Part shown: piece by piece, positions 50,289 to 62,100 of the stretch | Layout of the letters: the number at the start of each line of letters is the position of its first letter | Numbering within the stretch: position 1 is the stretch's first letter | From: Brugia malayi | Lineage: Eukaryota > Nematoda > Chromadorea > Rhabditida > Onchocercidae | DNA length: 64,000 nt | Direction of reading: 5' to 3' | Assembly (NCBI RefSeq): GCF_000002995.4 | Contig: NW_025062479.1 | Coordinates: forward strand, 1,375,221-1,439,220 | The notes under the pieces: generated by a model | Databases searched by the model: none | Told to the model about the DNA's origin: nothing | The model's input: only the letters and a program-made list of their open reading frames with translations | Program-made: the position numbers and the translations under genes

Positions 50289-52680
50289 CCTCTCTTTCCT
50301 TTTTTTCTTCTAATTTTCCTCCCTTCCTCCTTTTTTCACCCATTTCTAAACTATACTGTATCTGTTTTTCTGTTATTCCGTGATATTAACATGGATAAAA
50401 ATGCGGAACAGGATAAGACTGTGTTATGAATGTGTATGTAGTATCAATATGATTGAGAGGAGAAGAGCAATGAATTGTTCATTTTTAAAATTAACAATTT
50501 AAAATATCTTTTCTATTTTTATAAATTACCTGAAAGATTTCCTTTCTTTTTCTTTTTCTCCTCTTATTATGTTATAATTAATAGTTAATAAATTTTTTTA
50601 TAATAAATGTGAAGAAAAAAAAAAATAGTGTTTAATGAAAAGAAGCAATGATTAAAGATAATTATGTTAATTTAGAAAAAAAAAATTTGTTTTTACTAAT
50701 CATAATTATTATTTCTTTCTTCTTTTTATCTTTGAAGAGAGAATATAGTGATAATATTAAATAGTACTACAAATAATGATGGCATATTTCTCTGACTATT
50801 TGATATTACTTAATTAATTATGCTTTTATTATTATCTTCTCTTCTTAACTTTGGATTTTTTTCTTTTTTTTTTTGCCAGAGTGGATTGATTAAAACAAAA
50901 TGATTGTTTTTTTAGCATAATCGTATATATTCATATGCAAATTTATTCTAATAAAGTTATTGGCACAATAAAGATTGTAATATTACTTAAAGAACGAAGT
51001 AAACAAACAATTATTAAAATGATAATGATTATTTTAAAAGGAAAAAAAAAGTCATATTTGAATAGATGCTAAAAGAAGAAGAAATTAATGAATATTATCC
51101 TGTCATTATTATCAACATTACTGAAATGAGAACGACCTTTAAAAGAAGCAAAAAAAAAGAAATAATAATAATACTATGACATAATATGTAACCGTTGAAC
51201 TCATTTTATTTTTATTCAAGCATTCAACCATATCATACAAACTAATTAGTATTAATATGTCCTGGTTTTCCTTTCCGAAAATAAATGAATTGAAAAAAAA
51301 AAAAAGGTTTAGGAAGCAAAATTAGAGTGAAATACATAAATAGATATATATCTAATGAAGCTTTAAATAATAATTTCTTCTTTTTTTTTAAATAAATGGA
51401 TTAAATTCAAAGAAATTTAAGCGAAGATGAAGAAAAAGAAGGAAAGAAAGGAAGAAAAAGTTCAAAAGATCAAATTCATAAAGCAATACTAATATTTCAA
51501 AATAACATAATTATAGATAAAAGGTATACAATGGAAAAGGTGCATCAATTGATGAAAATAACTGTTTGGCATATTTCATACATAATTTTGCCACTATACT
51601 TTAATGACAATATAAAATGTTTCAAATATTATTATTAATATGTGCATTTACATGTCAACGTATGCTTTTTTTTAATATGTTTTTCTATACAGATAAATAT
51701 ATTATTTTCATTTATACTTACACATATTATACCTAAATTAAATTTTTTATTATTTAGATATGCTTAAATCAACAATTTTTATCAGTTAGCTAATAATTTC
51801 ATTAATAAATGTTATTTTTTATAAATTTAAACTTTGTACATTGTACGACTTTACTACAAAATGATCCACAAATATGTATTAATACGGACATTCACTTATC
51901 ATGTCAATTATCACAATGATCAATTAATGCCACTCACAGCAATAATTATCAAAACTAGGGCAATTTTAGTGCTTATGATAAATATTGACTGTTATGTTAT
52001 CACTATGTTATGTCAAAGTTATCATACGATGAACTATGAAGTGTGAATGCTAATTAATTGACTGATTGATTGATTGATTGATTGATCGATTGATAACTTG
52101 TTTGATTGATTGGGGAAAGAAAGATACATATATAGAAACTTGTTTACACAACTTATCAAATATTTTTACATTAAATTGTTTTTTTTTTAATTGTACTAGT
52201 AAAATGATAAATTTAAATCATAATTAAATCTAAGAAAAATAATGAGAAAAAAAACAGAGACAATCCTTTACAATATTATTTTAATCGTAAACTATTTAAC
52301 ACCAAAATTTTTAGAAATGTTCCTGTACGAATGATTATTAATAAAAATTTAAGCCTTAATAAATTATTTGTCATTATTATCATAATTAAATATTCCTTTA
52401 TTATGAATGTTTTGACCAATTATAATAAACATATTTTGTTTGTTACTATTTCCATTTTTAAATAAATATAAAAGTTTAAATAACAAAAAAGTTTATATTT
52501 AAATAATACAATAATCTTATTTATTTTTTAAATAATACAATAAATTTACTGCATAAAAAAAAACTGAAAAAGATTTATATAAACAATGATAATTATTACT
52601 ATTTGATTTCTTCTGGTTATCAGTTAAAGCAAAAGTAAACTGATATATTTTTAAATGATTAAAACTTAAATGATATTTTA
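48297..52680. other. Gene-poor region upstream of the VGLL4-like gene
   Basis: A/T-rich DNA with (TA)n at 49431-49451, facing GA and CT tracts at 50011-50058 and 50245-50310 (see repeat entry), and a (GATT)n run at 52062-52094. It presumably holds the promoter and any untranslated first exons of the minus-strand VGLL4-like gene. A minus-strand stretch ending in CAACG|GTAAAT near 49745 has a good donor and might be such an exon, but I could not prove it. ORFs over the GA/CT tracts are low-complexity. Confidence 0.45.
50011..50310. repeat. GA-rich tract and CT-rich tract in inverted arrangement around ~190 bp
   Basis: The plus strand carries an (A/G)-only tract at about 50011-50058, then about 190 bp of unusually GC-rich mixed sequence, then a (C/T) tract with a long (CT)n at 50245-50310. 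The two tracts are complementary in character and could pair as a large imperfect stem. A further CT tract lies at 49858-49880. Confidence 0.6.
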
Positions 52681-52684
52681 AATA

Positions 52685-53010
52685 GGGGAGAAAAGGGTTG
52701 AATAGGCGCTATAAATGAGGAAAAACAAAACGATTTTGCTCTTTTTATCGGTAGATTTAGGTGCAACACTTCGAAGAATGCTTGGAATGACATTCTCTAC
52801 CACTAATCATTCCCGGACTGATATATATTGATAGCGATTGCACGGTGAGAATCGACAACGGTAGTGTGCTTTCCCCCCTCTTCTCCCCTCCCCCATATTC
52901 CCCTCCCCCACCTGTTACACTTCCTCGGTACTATTTATTCATCCATCTACGTTGATCATCTTCCCTTCTCAATTTCTTCTCTCTCTCTTCTACCTGTCAT
53001 TTTTGGTTTG
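52685..53010. other. GC-richer, C-rich island in A/T-rich DNA
   Basis: About 300 bp of mixed composition contain runs of C (CCCCCC near 52873, CCCTCCCCC near 52887) and CT-rich sequence. TGGAATG at 52783-52789 and CATTCC at 52808-52813 resemble TEAD/MCAT elements. The ORF on the plus strand (52864-53058) has no recognisable domain. It may be a promoter or enhancer, or a first exon, for the VGLL4-like gene 4.5 kb away or an unseen gene. Confidence 0.35.
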
Positions 53011-56000
53011 AAAAAAAAAAAAAAAAACAGTGAGAGGGAAAAAAAAAGTGGAATATGAGAAATTTGTAAAATTTAAAAAATTTTTTACATATAAATTATA
53101 AAATCGAGTTGATTTGCTCCCTTTTTTTTTTCTTCTTCTTCTTTCTTTTTTTCCTTACTATTTTAAACGAACAAACATTTACCAACAAATATTGCTTGGC
53201 TGATTGCGCTTCACTGTGAAATCATATTCTGATTACATTATGAATTAATTTTTATCATTTAATTTGATCATACATGAAAGGATAGCTTGATGAACTAATT
53301 AACACTATGTTTTCTATTCTCATTATTTATAATTAAATTAAATTAAAGCAAATTAATGTATGTAATATTGGCAATGAAATGAAATATGATGATGGGAAAA
53401 TTGAAATTTCAAACAATTTTAACAGGACAAAATAATTTGAATCGATGCATTTATCTTTTTTTCTTGCTGTAATAATTAATATTGAAAACATAATTTGTTT
53501 ATTCAATATATTAAAAGTTAAATAGTTTCAAAAACAAAGATTATTATTAATTAATAAATTATCACATCTTTCATCAATTAATATATATTATTAAAATTAA
53601 GTTGAATTATTCACCAAATATTTCCAATTTCAATTTTAAATTTTGTCTATAACATTGAACAGTGTATTTACTTGCGTATTTTTACTAATTTGTTATTTTG
53701 ATTTGAACCGGAATAAATAAATTTCCAGTTTTTTACCTCTCACTTTTTTTCTTTTTTAGTATAAAAAGAAAATCGAACGAAAAAACTTAAATGCGAACAG
53801 GCGCTTATCACCTGAAATTATATTATCATTTGTTATCACGTGGAGATTAATCGATTGCATTAAAAGTATTAATGAAAAAAAGAAAAAGAAAACGAAAGAA
53901 AGTATCCCATCAAAAAACAAAAGCAACAAAAAAAAAAAAAAAACAAATTTTATCAGTCGAAGAAAAAAAAAAAAGAAATGAATGGATAAAGTTAAAATTT
54001 TACAACAAGAACATTCGATTAACTTTGTGATATGTTTAGCATAAAACTTTTGATAATTTTTATTGGCGCTTATTGGTCTGTTAAAAGTGTAAAATTAAAA
54101 AATATACTTATTAGCATATTATTCTCATATTTTTCAACATTTTTTTTTTCCTAATTATTTTATTCTCTTTCACACTTTTCTTATCCATCATCAATCCTTC
54201 ACATTATCATTACTTTCAATTTTTGCATTTTTTTTTTCTTTTTCACTCTCTCTCTTTTTTTTTTATTCTTGTTTTTAATGTTTTGACTGTGAAAATGATA
54301 CAAATTAAACAATATTGAGATGAAAAACATTCTTTATCAGTTCTTTCTATTTGTAAAGTTTAAATGGTAGTTTCACAAAAAATAAATAATACGTTTTCCC
54401 AAATAAATTTTTCAATTAATATTTTACATTTTCTTACTGCTAGTTCAATCGTTAAAATTAATTTTGACAAAATAGATAATAACTATTATAAATGTTCTGA
54501 AAGGAATAATTTATTGCACTTTTTTTCCAGAAATTTTCAAAGATTTAAAAATGGATAATATTTTTGTAATTATTACAGAAGAAGAATAACTTGGAATTTC
54601 AATTGCTATCAATTACAAAATGAAAAACTAAATTTGCTATTTTCTGACTTATTAGCTTACTCCGTATATATCTGGTGATAAAAAATAAAGAATTAAAACT
54701 ACTCTCAATGAAATCTAATTAATATTCTAACTTCTAAGTTGAGTTAACATGATAATGGTACAGTATTAAGTAATGAGAAAAAAAAGATGATTAAGGAGTA
54801 AAGAAAAGCAAGAAAAACATATCAATTTTCCAGAAGATTAGATATGAAAAACTAATTTGATCATTTTTGTAATTAAATTCAAAATAGAAAAGTTTGATCT
54901 TTAACATTATTCATTTTTTCTCGAATTAAATCATCAATATTTGTAATTTGAAACGGCAAATTTAATAAAACTGAAAAGTTCTACAAAACAATAAAATGAA
55001 AAATATTAAAATTTTGTATCATCAAATTTTTTCCAGATTTAAAAAATAACTTCGCTTTGTAGAACTTCCACATATTTTATTTATTTATTTCGAATTAAAA
55101 ATATTTATTAAATAATCGTAAGGGAAAAAATAGTAAAGCGGAAAAGTTACACATATGGTAAATGAATTTGCAAAATAAAACGATTTATCAATTTATTCAA
55201 AATTAGCTACTTCGTTTTTTTTTTAAAAAAAAAATTTTTTTCTTTAATTTTAATAATTTTAATAAAACAATATACAAAAATCGTAAATCTCGGGAACCAT
55301 GTAATGATTTTCTTTCCCGCTTTCTCCCTTACCTTTTTCTTTCTTTGTTAGAATTACTAAATTAAAGCGAACGAATAAGAAAAAAAAATTTTTTAAAAAA
55401 ACTAAGAAAAAACTTTAAGTTATCAAGTTTAAAAAAAGAGAAAAAAACAAACAAAGAATCATTTAGAAAAATCGATAACATAAGAAATGTTGATGATAAA
55501 GTTGATGATAATCAGCAAATCAGCAAATAAATTCTATAACTTTTTTTTTTTTGTTTTGTTTTTAGTACGCAAAAATTGTTTAGTCATAATTGATGCAATG
55601 TAAAATGGTGTTTAAAAAATTTTAAAGGTAAGTTATGGTAGCTTTTGATTTTGATTAAATTTTTATTGAAATTATATTTACAACCTGTTTTCTGTTTTTT
55701 TACATCATTCTTAAATTAAAACCAATCTTTTATAAAACATTTCAATAATAACAAGAGAAAGAGAGAGAGGGGGAGAGAGGGAGAGAGGAAAAAGTTGATG
55801 TTAAAGTTAATTATTGCATTTTTTTTTTCTTTTTCATTATAAAAATTTATATAGCATTTATATATTTCTTCTCTTACCTAAATTTTCTTTTTCACATATT
55901 CGTCTTAATTCATTCTTCTTATCATATTAAAATCATTGAATAGATTGATGAATTATTATTATTTTTTTTGTTTTTGTTCTTTTTTTTAAAAAAAAAAATA

Positions 56001-57586
56001 AATAAATAAATAAAAGTAGCGATATTGACAATAATAATTTCAATTGTTAACAATCAGTGCTTGTTTGAAGTGATCTTGAGCAAATTTAAAAATCTAACTT
56101 TAGCAAATAATGAATGTTTGCATATCTCATGCATACAATTTTTTGACCGGAAATTAAATTATTTTAGTTCTGTGTTCCAGATTTTTTCTTTTTTAAATAT
56201 TTCCTATCTTAAATATCGATACTACTGATATAAGACTGATAAGCAATGGCTGATGGATGAATTTTGTAATCAAACAATATCAAATAATATAATCGAACAT
56301 CCAATTCTATTATAATGCATAATTGATAAGGTTTGATAAATTGCAGTCGCAAATCACCAAAAATTCGTTTTGAATTTTTGCTATTTTCAAAATAAACCTG
56401 CAATTGTTAAAACTTTTTTAACATTTTAGAACATTTTTCAACTCGAAAGAAAAAAGTGGAAGAACGAATTTCTTGAATTGATATTCAGAATTCACCAGCT
56501 ACCAACCTGAAATGTCCATTAATGCAACTGAATATGAAAATTTTTTAATCAGACGTTTTAGTTTTCAGATTCAATGTTTCTTTTCTTCTTTCTTTTTTTT
56601 CATCACAATAATTAGTACATGATAACAATTTATTAATATTCCAATTATTAAAATTGTAATTTGTCAACGATTTTTGCCTTATTTTAAATTTTTATTCATG
56701 TTTACAATCTAATACATCCTTTTTACTGTTGTATTAAATTATTACATTGAATTTTTGATTAATATGAAATTTTGATTATGAAGAGCTAATTAATAGATCT
56801 AAATATGTATATTGATAATTGTAACTCAAAATGAATGTTAATCCTATATGATTTTAAAAATTGATTGATTAAGAAAATTTGTTTTTTTTTTCTTTCAAAT
56901 ATTTAATAAATTCACAATTCTAGTAAAAAATTTTCTTCGTTTTCTTTTTTTTTCAAGATATTTCTAAGAACAAAAAGTATTTTGTTCATTGCAAGAATAA
57001 TGACTAAAGATAAACTATTCCCATAGGATAATGCCAAAAATTTTTAATTTCTAAATTTATTTTTAATTTCCTTCTTTTTAACACAATACAAAAAATAATA
57101 ATTTTTGAATAAAACTTACATGAATTATGAATTTATGATCATTTTTTCAACAAAAAAAAAAAAAAAAAAAAAACGTAATGTTTCATAAAATTGTTTTAAA
57201 ATCAATCTTTTCCATCTCTCCATCAATTAATCCTGTTTATATTAATTAATATAAATTATGATATATATATAGGAATGCAAAATCTTACAATAGCACATTA
57301 ATAATTTATTTATATCAGTTGAATTTATAAATAAAAAAAATAAACTAAACATCTTAAATCTTTTAAAAACAAAAGTAAATTAGAATTTTCTATTTTATTG
57401 CAAAAATAACTTCTAAAAGAGTATCAAATGGAATGTGGAACCATTAACAATTTTGTTCCTAGAAATTGTTTTTATCGTTTACAGATCGTATCGATATAAT
57501 CTGTCCCTGAGTGATAACTGATCGATTGCAATAATGTTGTTTCATGATAAGAGGAGGGGAAATGACATAAACGAATGTAACACTTA
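53011..57586. other. Intergenic A/T-rich DNA, no gene recognised
   Basis: Contains poly(A) and poly(T) tracts, AAATAAATAAAT at about 55989, CT/TC-rich stretches and ATTA/TAAT-rich DNA. Short ORFs (for example 54364-54558, 56025-56228 plus strand and 56209-56403 minus strand) have A/T-driven composition, no splice-consistent neighbours and no familiar motif. I see nothing that I would call a gene. Confidence 0.45.
55752..55791 (+). repeat. (GA)n/(GGGA) purine microsatellite
   Basis: A 40-bp G/A-only run includes GAGAGAGAGGGGGAGAGAGG. It is isolated in A/T-rich, apparently non-coding DNA. Confidence 0.8.
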
Positions 57587-58175
57587 AAATTGATCATTCA
57601 TTCATTCCATTCCATTCCACTCATTCATTCATTCATTCACTCATTCATTCATTCCATTCATTTCATTTCATTTCACTTCATTTCATTCCATTCATTCATT
57701 CACTCATTCATTCATTCATTCATTCATTCCATTCCATTCATTCATTCATTCATTCATTCCATTCCATTCCATTCCATTCCATTCATTCATTTCATTCATT
57801 CATTCATTCATTCATTCATTCCATTCCATTCCATTCCATTCCATTCATTCATCCCATTCCATTCATTCATTCCATTCCATTCCATTCCATTCCATTCCAT
57901 TCCATTCCATTCATTCATTCATTCCATTCCATTCCATTCATTCATTCATTCACTCATTCATTCATTTCATTCATTCATTCACTCATTCATTCATTTCATT
58001 CATTCATTCATTCATTCATTCCATTCCATTCCATTCCATTCCATTCCATTCCATTCATTCATCCCATTCCATTCATTCATTCCATTCCATTCCATTCCAT
58101 TCCATTCATTCATTCATTCATTCAATCATTCATTCCATTCATTCATTCCTCCATTCCTCCTCTCATTCATTCCTC
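57587..58175 (+). repeat. (ATTC)n / (ATTCC)n satellite, ~580 bp, with higher-order duplication
   Basis: This is a continuous array of ATTC tetramers mixed with ATTCC pentamers and a few TTTC/ACTC variants. A marker variant, ATTCATCCCATTCC, occurs at about 57846 and again at 58056, 210 bp apart, with matching flanks (ATTC block, ATTCC block, ATCCC, ATTCC block). A segment of about 210 bp was therefore duplicated. The plus strand shows a 242-residue ORF of Ile/His/Ser/Phe/Pro repeats, which is a by-product of the repeat, not a gene. The CATTCC core repeated through the pentamer blocks equals the TEAD MCAT core. Confidence 0.95.
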
Positions 58176-58965
58176 TTTCAGCACTTCATTTTCTCTCCCA
58201 ATCTTCCTTTTTTTTTTTTTTTAAATTTGGTTTCTTCTGGAAAAGGAAGAATTTTTCAACTATTCATATATTATTATTAATTGCTACAACATTCATTACA
58301 AATTTCCTTATTTTGTAAATTATTTTTTAAGTGAGAAAAATTGAAAAAAAAAAATACAATAAATTTGTTTTCAAATTAGTAAAATGGTAAATAGATGAAA
58401 GGAATTTTAGCATAAAGTTAAAATTTCATACAACAAATAAAAATTAAGTAACCTTACATGGATGATAAACTTCATCATATGATGTTGTAAAAAAAAAATT
58501 AAGTATAATTTATTCTATTCGCATCATTGTTACGATCAAATTAATCGCAATAGTTTTACAATAATAAGAAAATGTTGAATTGAGCAATATTATTCTGAAA
58601 AATAATTTCAATTGTTAAAAATTCAAAACAATCCTTCTTTTTCTTTTGAACAATGAAAAAAAAAAAGTTATTTTTGATAATTCGAAAGTATTTTATCATT
58701 TTATTATCAAATTGTGTTAAATATTTAATCTTTTGCAATTAATTTCTTTTCAATCATTTGCAATAAAATAAATCAAAAATTCTGATACGAAGTTAATGTT
58801 TGTTTACAAACATGCAGAATTTCTAGAAATAACAATTTCGAAGTGATATCAAATAAATGCTTAATTGTCTACTTACTAAGATGATTATTATAGATTAAAA
58901 TTATATTTTATTTGTTATAATAAAATTAGCATATTTTACGGTTTATTCAAACAAAATTATAATAA

Positions 58966-59142
58966 TTAAAGAAAAGAAAAAACAGTTTTACATTCGTGAA
59001 ATTGTCGTAATAACAAATTATATTGCGATTGATCGAAATGTTCCAGGCAAAATGTTTCAATAATCCAATATCCAAGTTGTACAAATAGTGATCCGCTGTA
59101 AACCATCAAAAATAGTACATAACAAATGGTATTCAACATCAT
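58966..59142 (-). CDS. Hypothetical 58-residue ORF; possible first exon with signal peptide or membrane anchor
   Basis: The ORF starts ATG ATG at 59142 with an in-frame TGA just upstream. The first ~22 residues are hydrophobic (MMLNTICYVLFLMVYSGSLF), followed by VQLGYWIIETFCLEHFDQ and SQYNLLLRQFHECKT before a T-rich end and TAA. The mixed, cysteine-containing second half is unlike the surrounding repeats. A GTAAAA donor inside GAAT|GTAAAA at 58991 suggests the true exon ends at 58992 and the last codons are intron. I do not recognise the family. The next exon was not found; the satellite lies 0.8 kb farther along this strand. It may be a secreted or membrane protein exon, or chance. Confidence 0.35.
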   Translation of the reverse strand: MMLNTICYVLFLMVYSGSLFVQLGYWIIETFCLEHFDQSQYNLLLRQFHECKTVFSFL

Positions 59143-62100
59143 TCACTAATCGAGAATAATTTTCCTCAATTAATCCTAAAATATCAATCAGTTAAATTAA
59201 CGAATTAAATAAACAATTTTATTTAAATGAAAAAAAAAAAAAAGAAGGAAAAGGAAACAAAGAAACAAACAATTACATAGAAATTAAGCAGAAAATAAAT
59301 TAACTGATAATTCATCCTTCCATCACTAAATATTCATTTATCATTATTATATTAATAAGAAATTTTCATTTAATAATAAAAAAGTAAACTTTTGTAATTA
59401 TTTGTTCAATATTTCGTATTGCTGTTTATTCTATTCAATAGTTTTTTGGATCAAATGATCGCAATGACTCCATCAAATGTCACCTAAAAAACAATTTTCA
59501 AATTCTATTGAATGAAATATAAGATGAAATTTCCCGTTTTTTTTTCTTTTCAAATGGTATTTACAATCCAATTGCTATACTAATTGTTAATGGTATTTGA
59601 AATGATTAATATTGTTATTTATAGCAGTAAAAAACATGGAAAAATTAGACAAATAAAAACAAATTAAATTATTGAGTAAACAAAAAAATACTTTATTTTT
59701 TTTCTGTTTTTTCATTTAAACCAAATTAATTAATATGTTTCCAATCATTTTTTGATAGTTATGAGGGAAAGTACTGAGAAGAAAGAGAGAGAAAAAATGT
59801 GATTTTAATAGACAATCATAGCAACTACATGATCGATAAATAGTTTACTAAATTTCCATGTCAAATCAATCAATGTGACTTCAATTCAAAACATTTGTTC
59901 ACAGCATGTGGTATAAATAGAATAAATAACAAATGTTGTTATTTACAAAAACAAAAACAAATGAAAGATTTTTAAATTTCAATCTAAAACATCGGATCAA
60001 TTATTTGAGCAGTAATATTTTAGTTGTAATGATAGTTTAAAATTTCATAATTTTCAATTTAATTTTTTGCTTATTTAATTAAAAATGAAAAGAAATTATT
60101 TGCTAAAAAATTCATCATAAAATAAGAATTGAAATTCAAAAATTATGATTATTATAACCATCACTCAGCAAATGATTTCTAAAACAAATATTTAAATTAG
60201 GAAGTCATGATTATTATCAAAAAAATAATGATTATTCTTTGAAATTCATCGTAGAATAAAGTAATTTAATCTGAAAACTATGATTAACTTTAAAAAATTA
60301 TAATCATTATCAAGAAGTTAGGAAATAATTAGTTGAAAATTTGTTACGTAAATGTATCACTAAAAAATTGCACATCATTTCTCTAATCAATCTCTCTCCA
60401 TGTTTTTTATTTTAATTTTTTTCAAAAAAAGGTGTGAAAAAAAAGGGATGAAAAAATAAATTTTATTTTAGACAAAGAAGATAGATTTATTAATTTCAAT
60501 AAAAGAAAACCAAAAACAAAATAAATGAAAAATGTTTAATAAATAGTAATACATATCATGGGTTAACATTTTTTTTTTTTCAAAAAATAAATAATTTTTA
60601 AACAAATTATATACAACCAAAACTAAATTGAAACCAAAAAATCAACCAAAAATATAAAATAACCAATAAACCAATGGACTAAACGAACAACCAATCAACC
60701 GATCAATTCATCAACTACATTATGAAGAAAAATTTAACCGGTCTGAAATTTGTCCTCCCATTCTGTCATTTCCTTTTCGTTTCCTTTTTTTTAATTTTTT
60801 TTTGTTCATTCTATTTTGCTTATCTTTTCTTTTGCAACTAACAGTTTTGTAGTAAACGTTCAACATTGAAAAATAAAATTAGAAAAAAGAAAAAGAAGAA
60901 AATGATAGATAAAAATTATTGATAAATATTTTCTTCGTCATTTTTTTTTTTATCATTATTTTTTCATTTGTTTGTTTTTTTTTTTTTTTTTTTTTTTTAA
61001 TTAGTTAATTTAAATAAAAGGATTTGAAGTAGTTGATTTTAATAAAAGAAGAGAGGTTATAAAAAATAAAAATAGATTAGAATTAAATTTTTCTTTTTAA
61101 AAGAAAAAAATTTTTTAAAAAAGAATTTAATTTTTGCACATAAATTTTTATGGAATATTTTAATATTTTTAAAACGATTTTTTATATATATATATAAAAC
61201 ATCCACAAGTTGTTCGTTGATTTACAATGTTTTTCTTTTTTTTTTTTCTTTTTAAATGAAAAAATTGTTTGCCTTTCAACTTTTTTTCAGCCTATAAATA
61301 ATTTTTCAAGCAGATAAGCTATTTTTATAAGTAACAATTTTTTTTTTCTTACTTGGAATCAAAACATACAACATACATACATGTATACACAAAACACATA
61401 CATACGTATAAATACGCACACATATACGTAATACTTTTATCTCACTTTAAATTACTAAAATGAAGGATAAAATTAAAAAAAAAAAAGAGAAAAAAAAAGT
61501 TTCGAATTATGATAAAATATGATAATAAAAGCATAAAATACAGTTTTAAAATTTATCTCTCAAATAAAAAAAATTTTTTTTTTGATACAAAAATACAAAG
61601 TTGAAAAAATAAATGATAAAGTTAAAATATACAATAAAGAATTAAATTAATAATGTGAAAAAAAAAAAAGCTTAAAATTAAAGAATTAAGATTACGGATA
61701 AGAAAAGATGTGACGAATGAGAATTAAAATATGCGAAAGAATTAAATAAATAAAAACAAAGGAAAAAAAAAACAACGAATTAAAAGTTGAAAATTAAAGG
61801 TGATAAAAGATTAGATCAGTAGCGTGCCAAAAAAAAAATGAACAATAAAAAGAAAGAGAAAAAAAAAAAGAAAAGAGGAAAGAAAGAAAGAAGAAAAGAT
61901 AAAATATGATAAAATGATAAATTAAAAAAAAAACGAACAATGATTTTTGATAGTACTTCTTGAAATCAAAGAATTTGCTTTTTCCACCATTTATTCTATT
62001 TTTAGCCGGCATCAAATTATGTTCTCTTTTTTTATTTTTTCTCTCAAAAATTTCATTGCATTTTTGTATTTTGGAATCAAAAAATTCATTTTATTCATTT

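Noticed and set aside
49854..50429. Overlapping ORFs on both strands across the GA/CT tracts
   Set aside because: Both depend on Ser/Leu/Pro codons from microsatellites; the mixed central part has no recognisable domain and no splice-consistent neighbour.
52864..53058. Plus-strand ORF of 64 codons in the C-rich island
   Set aside because: Pro/Ser/Leu codons follow from the C/T bias and the end is a poly(A) lysine run; a regulatory reading is simpler.
57590..58318. 242-residue plus-strand ORF rich in Ile, His, Ser, Phe and Pro
   Set aside because: It is a read-through of the ATTC/ATTCC satellite, whose units lack stops in this frame; no domain, splice context or independent composition supports a protein.
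60722..60844. Plus-strand ATG ORF of 40 codons with a signal-peptide-like start
   Set aside because: Most of it is T-rich sequence giving Phe/Leu; no donor or following exon was found.
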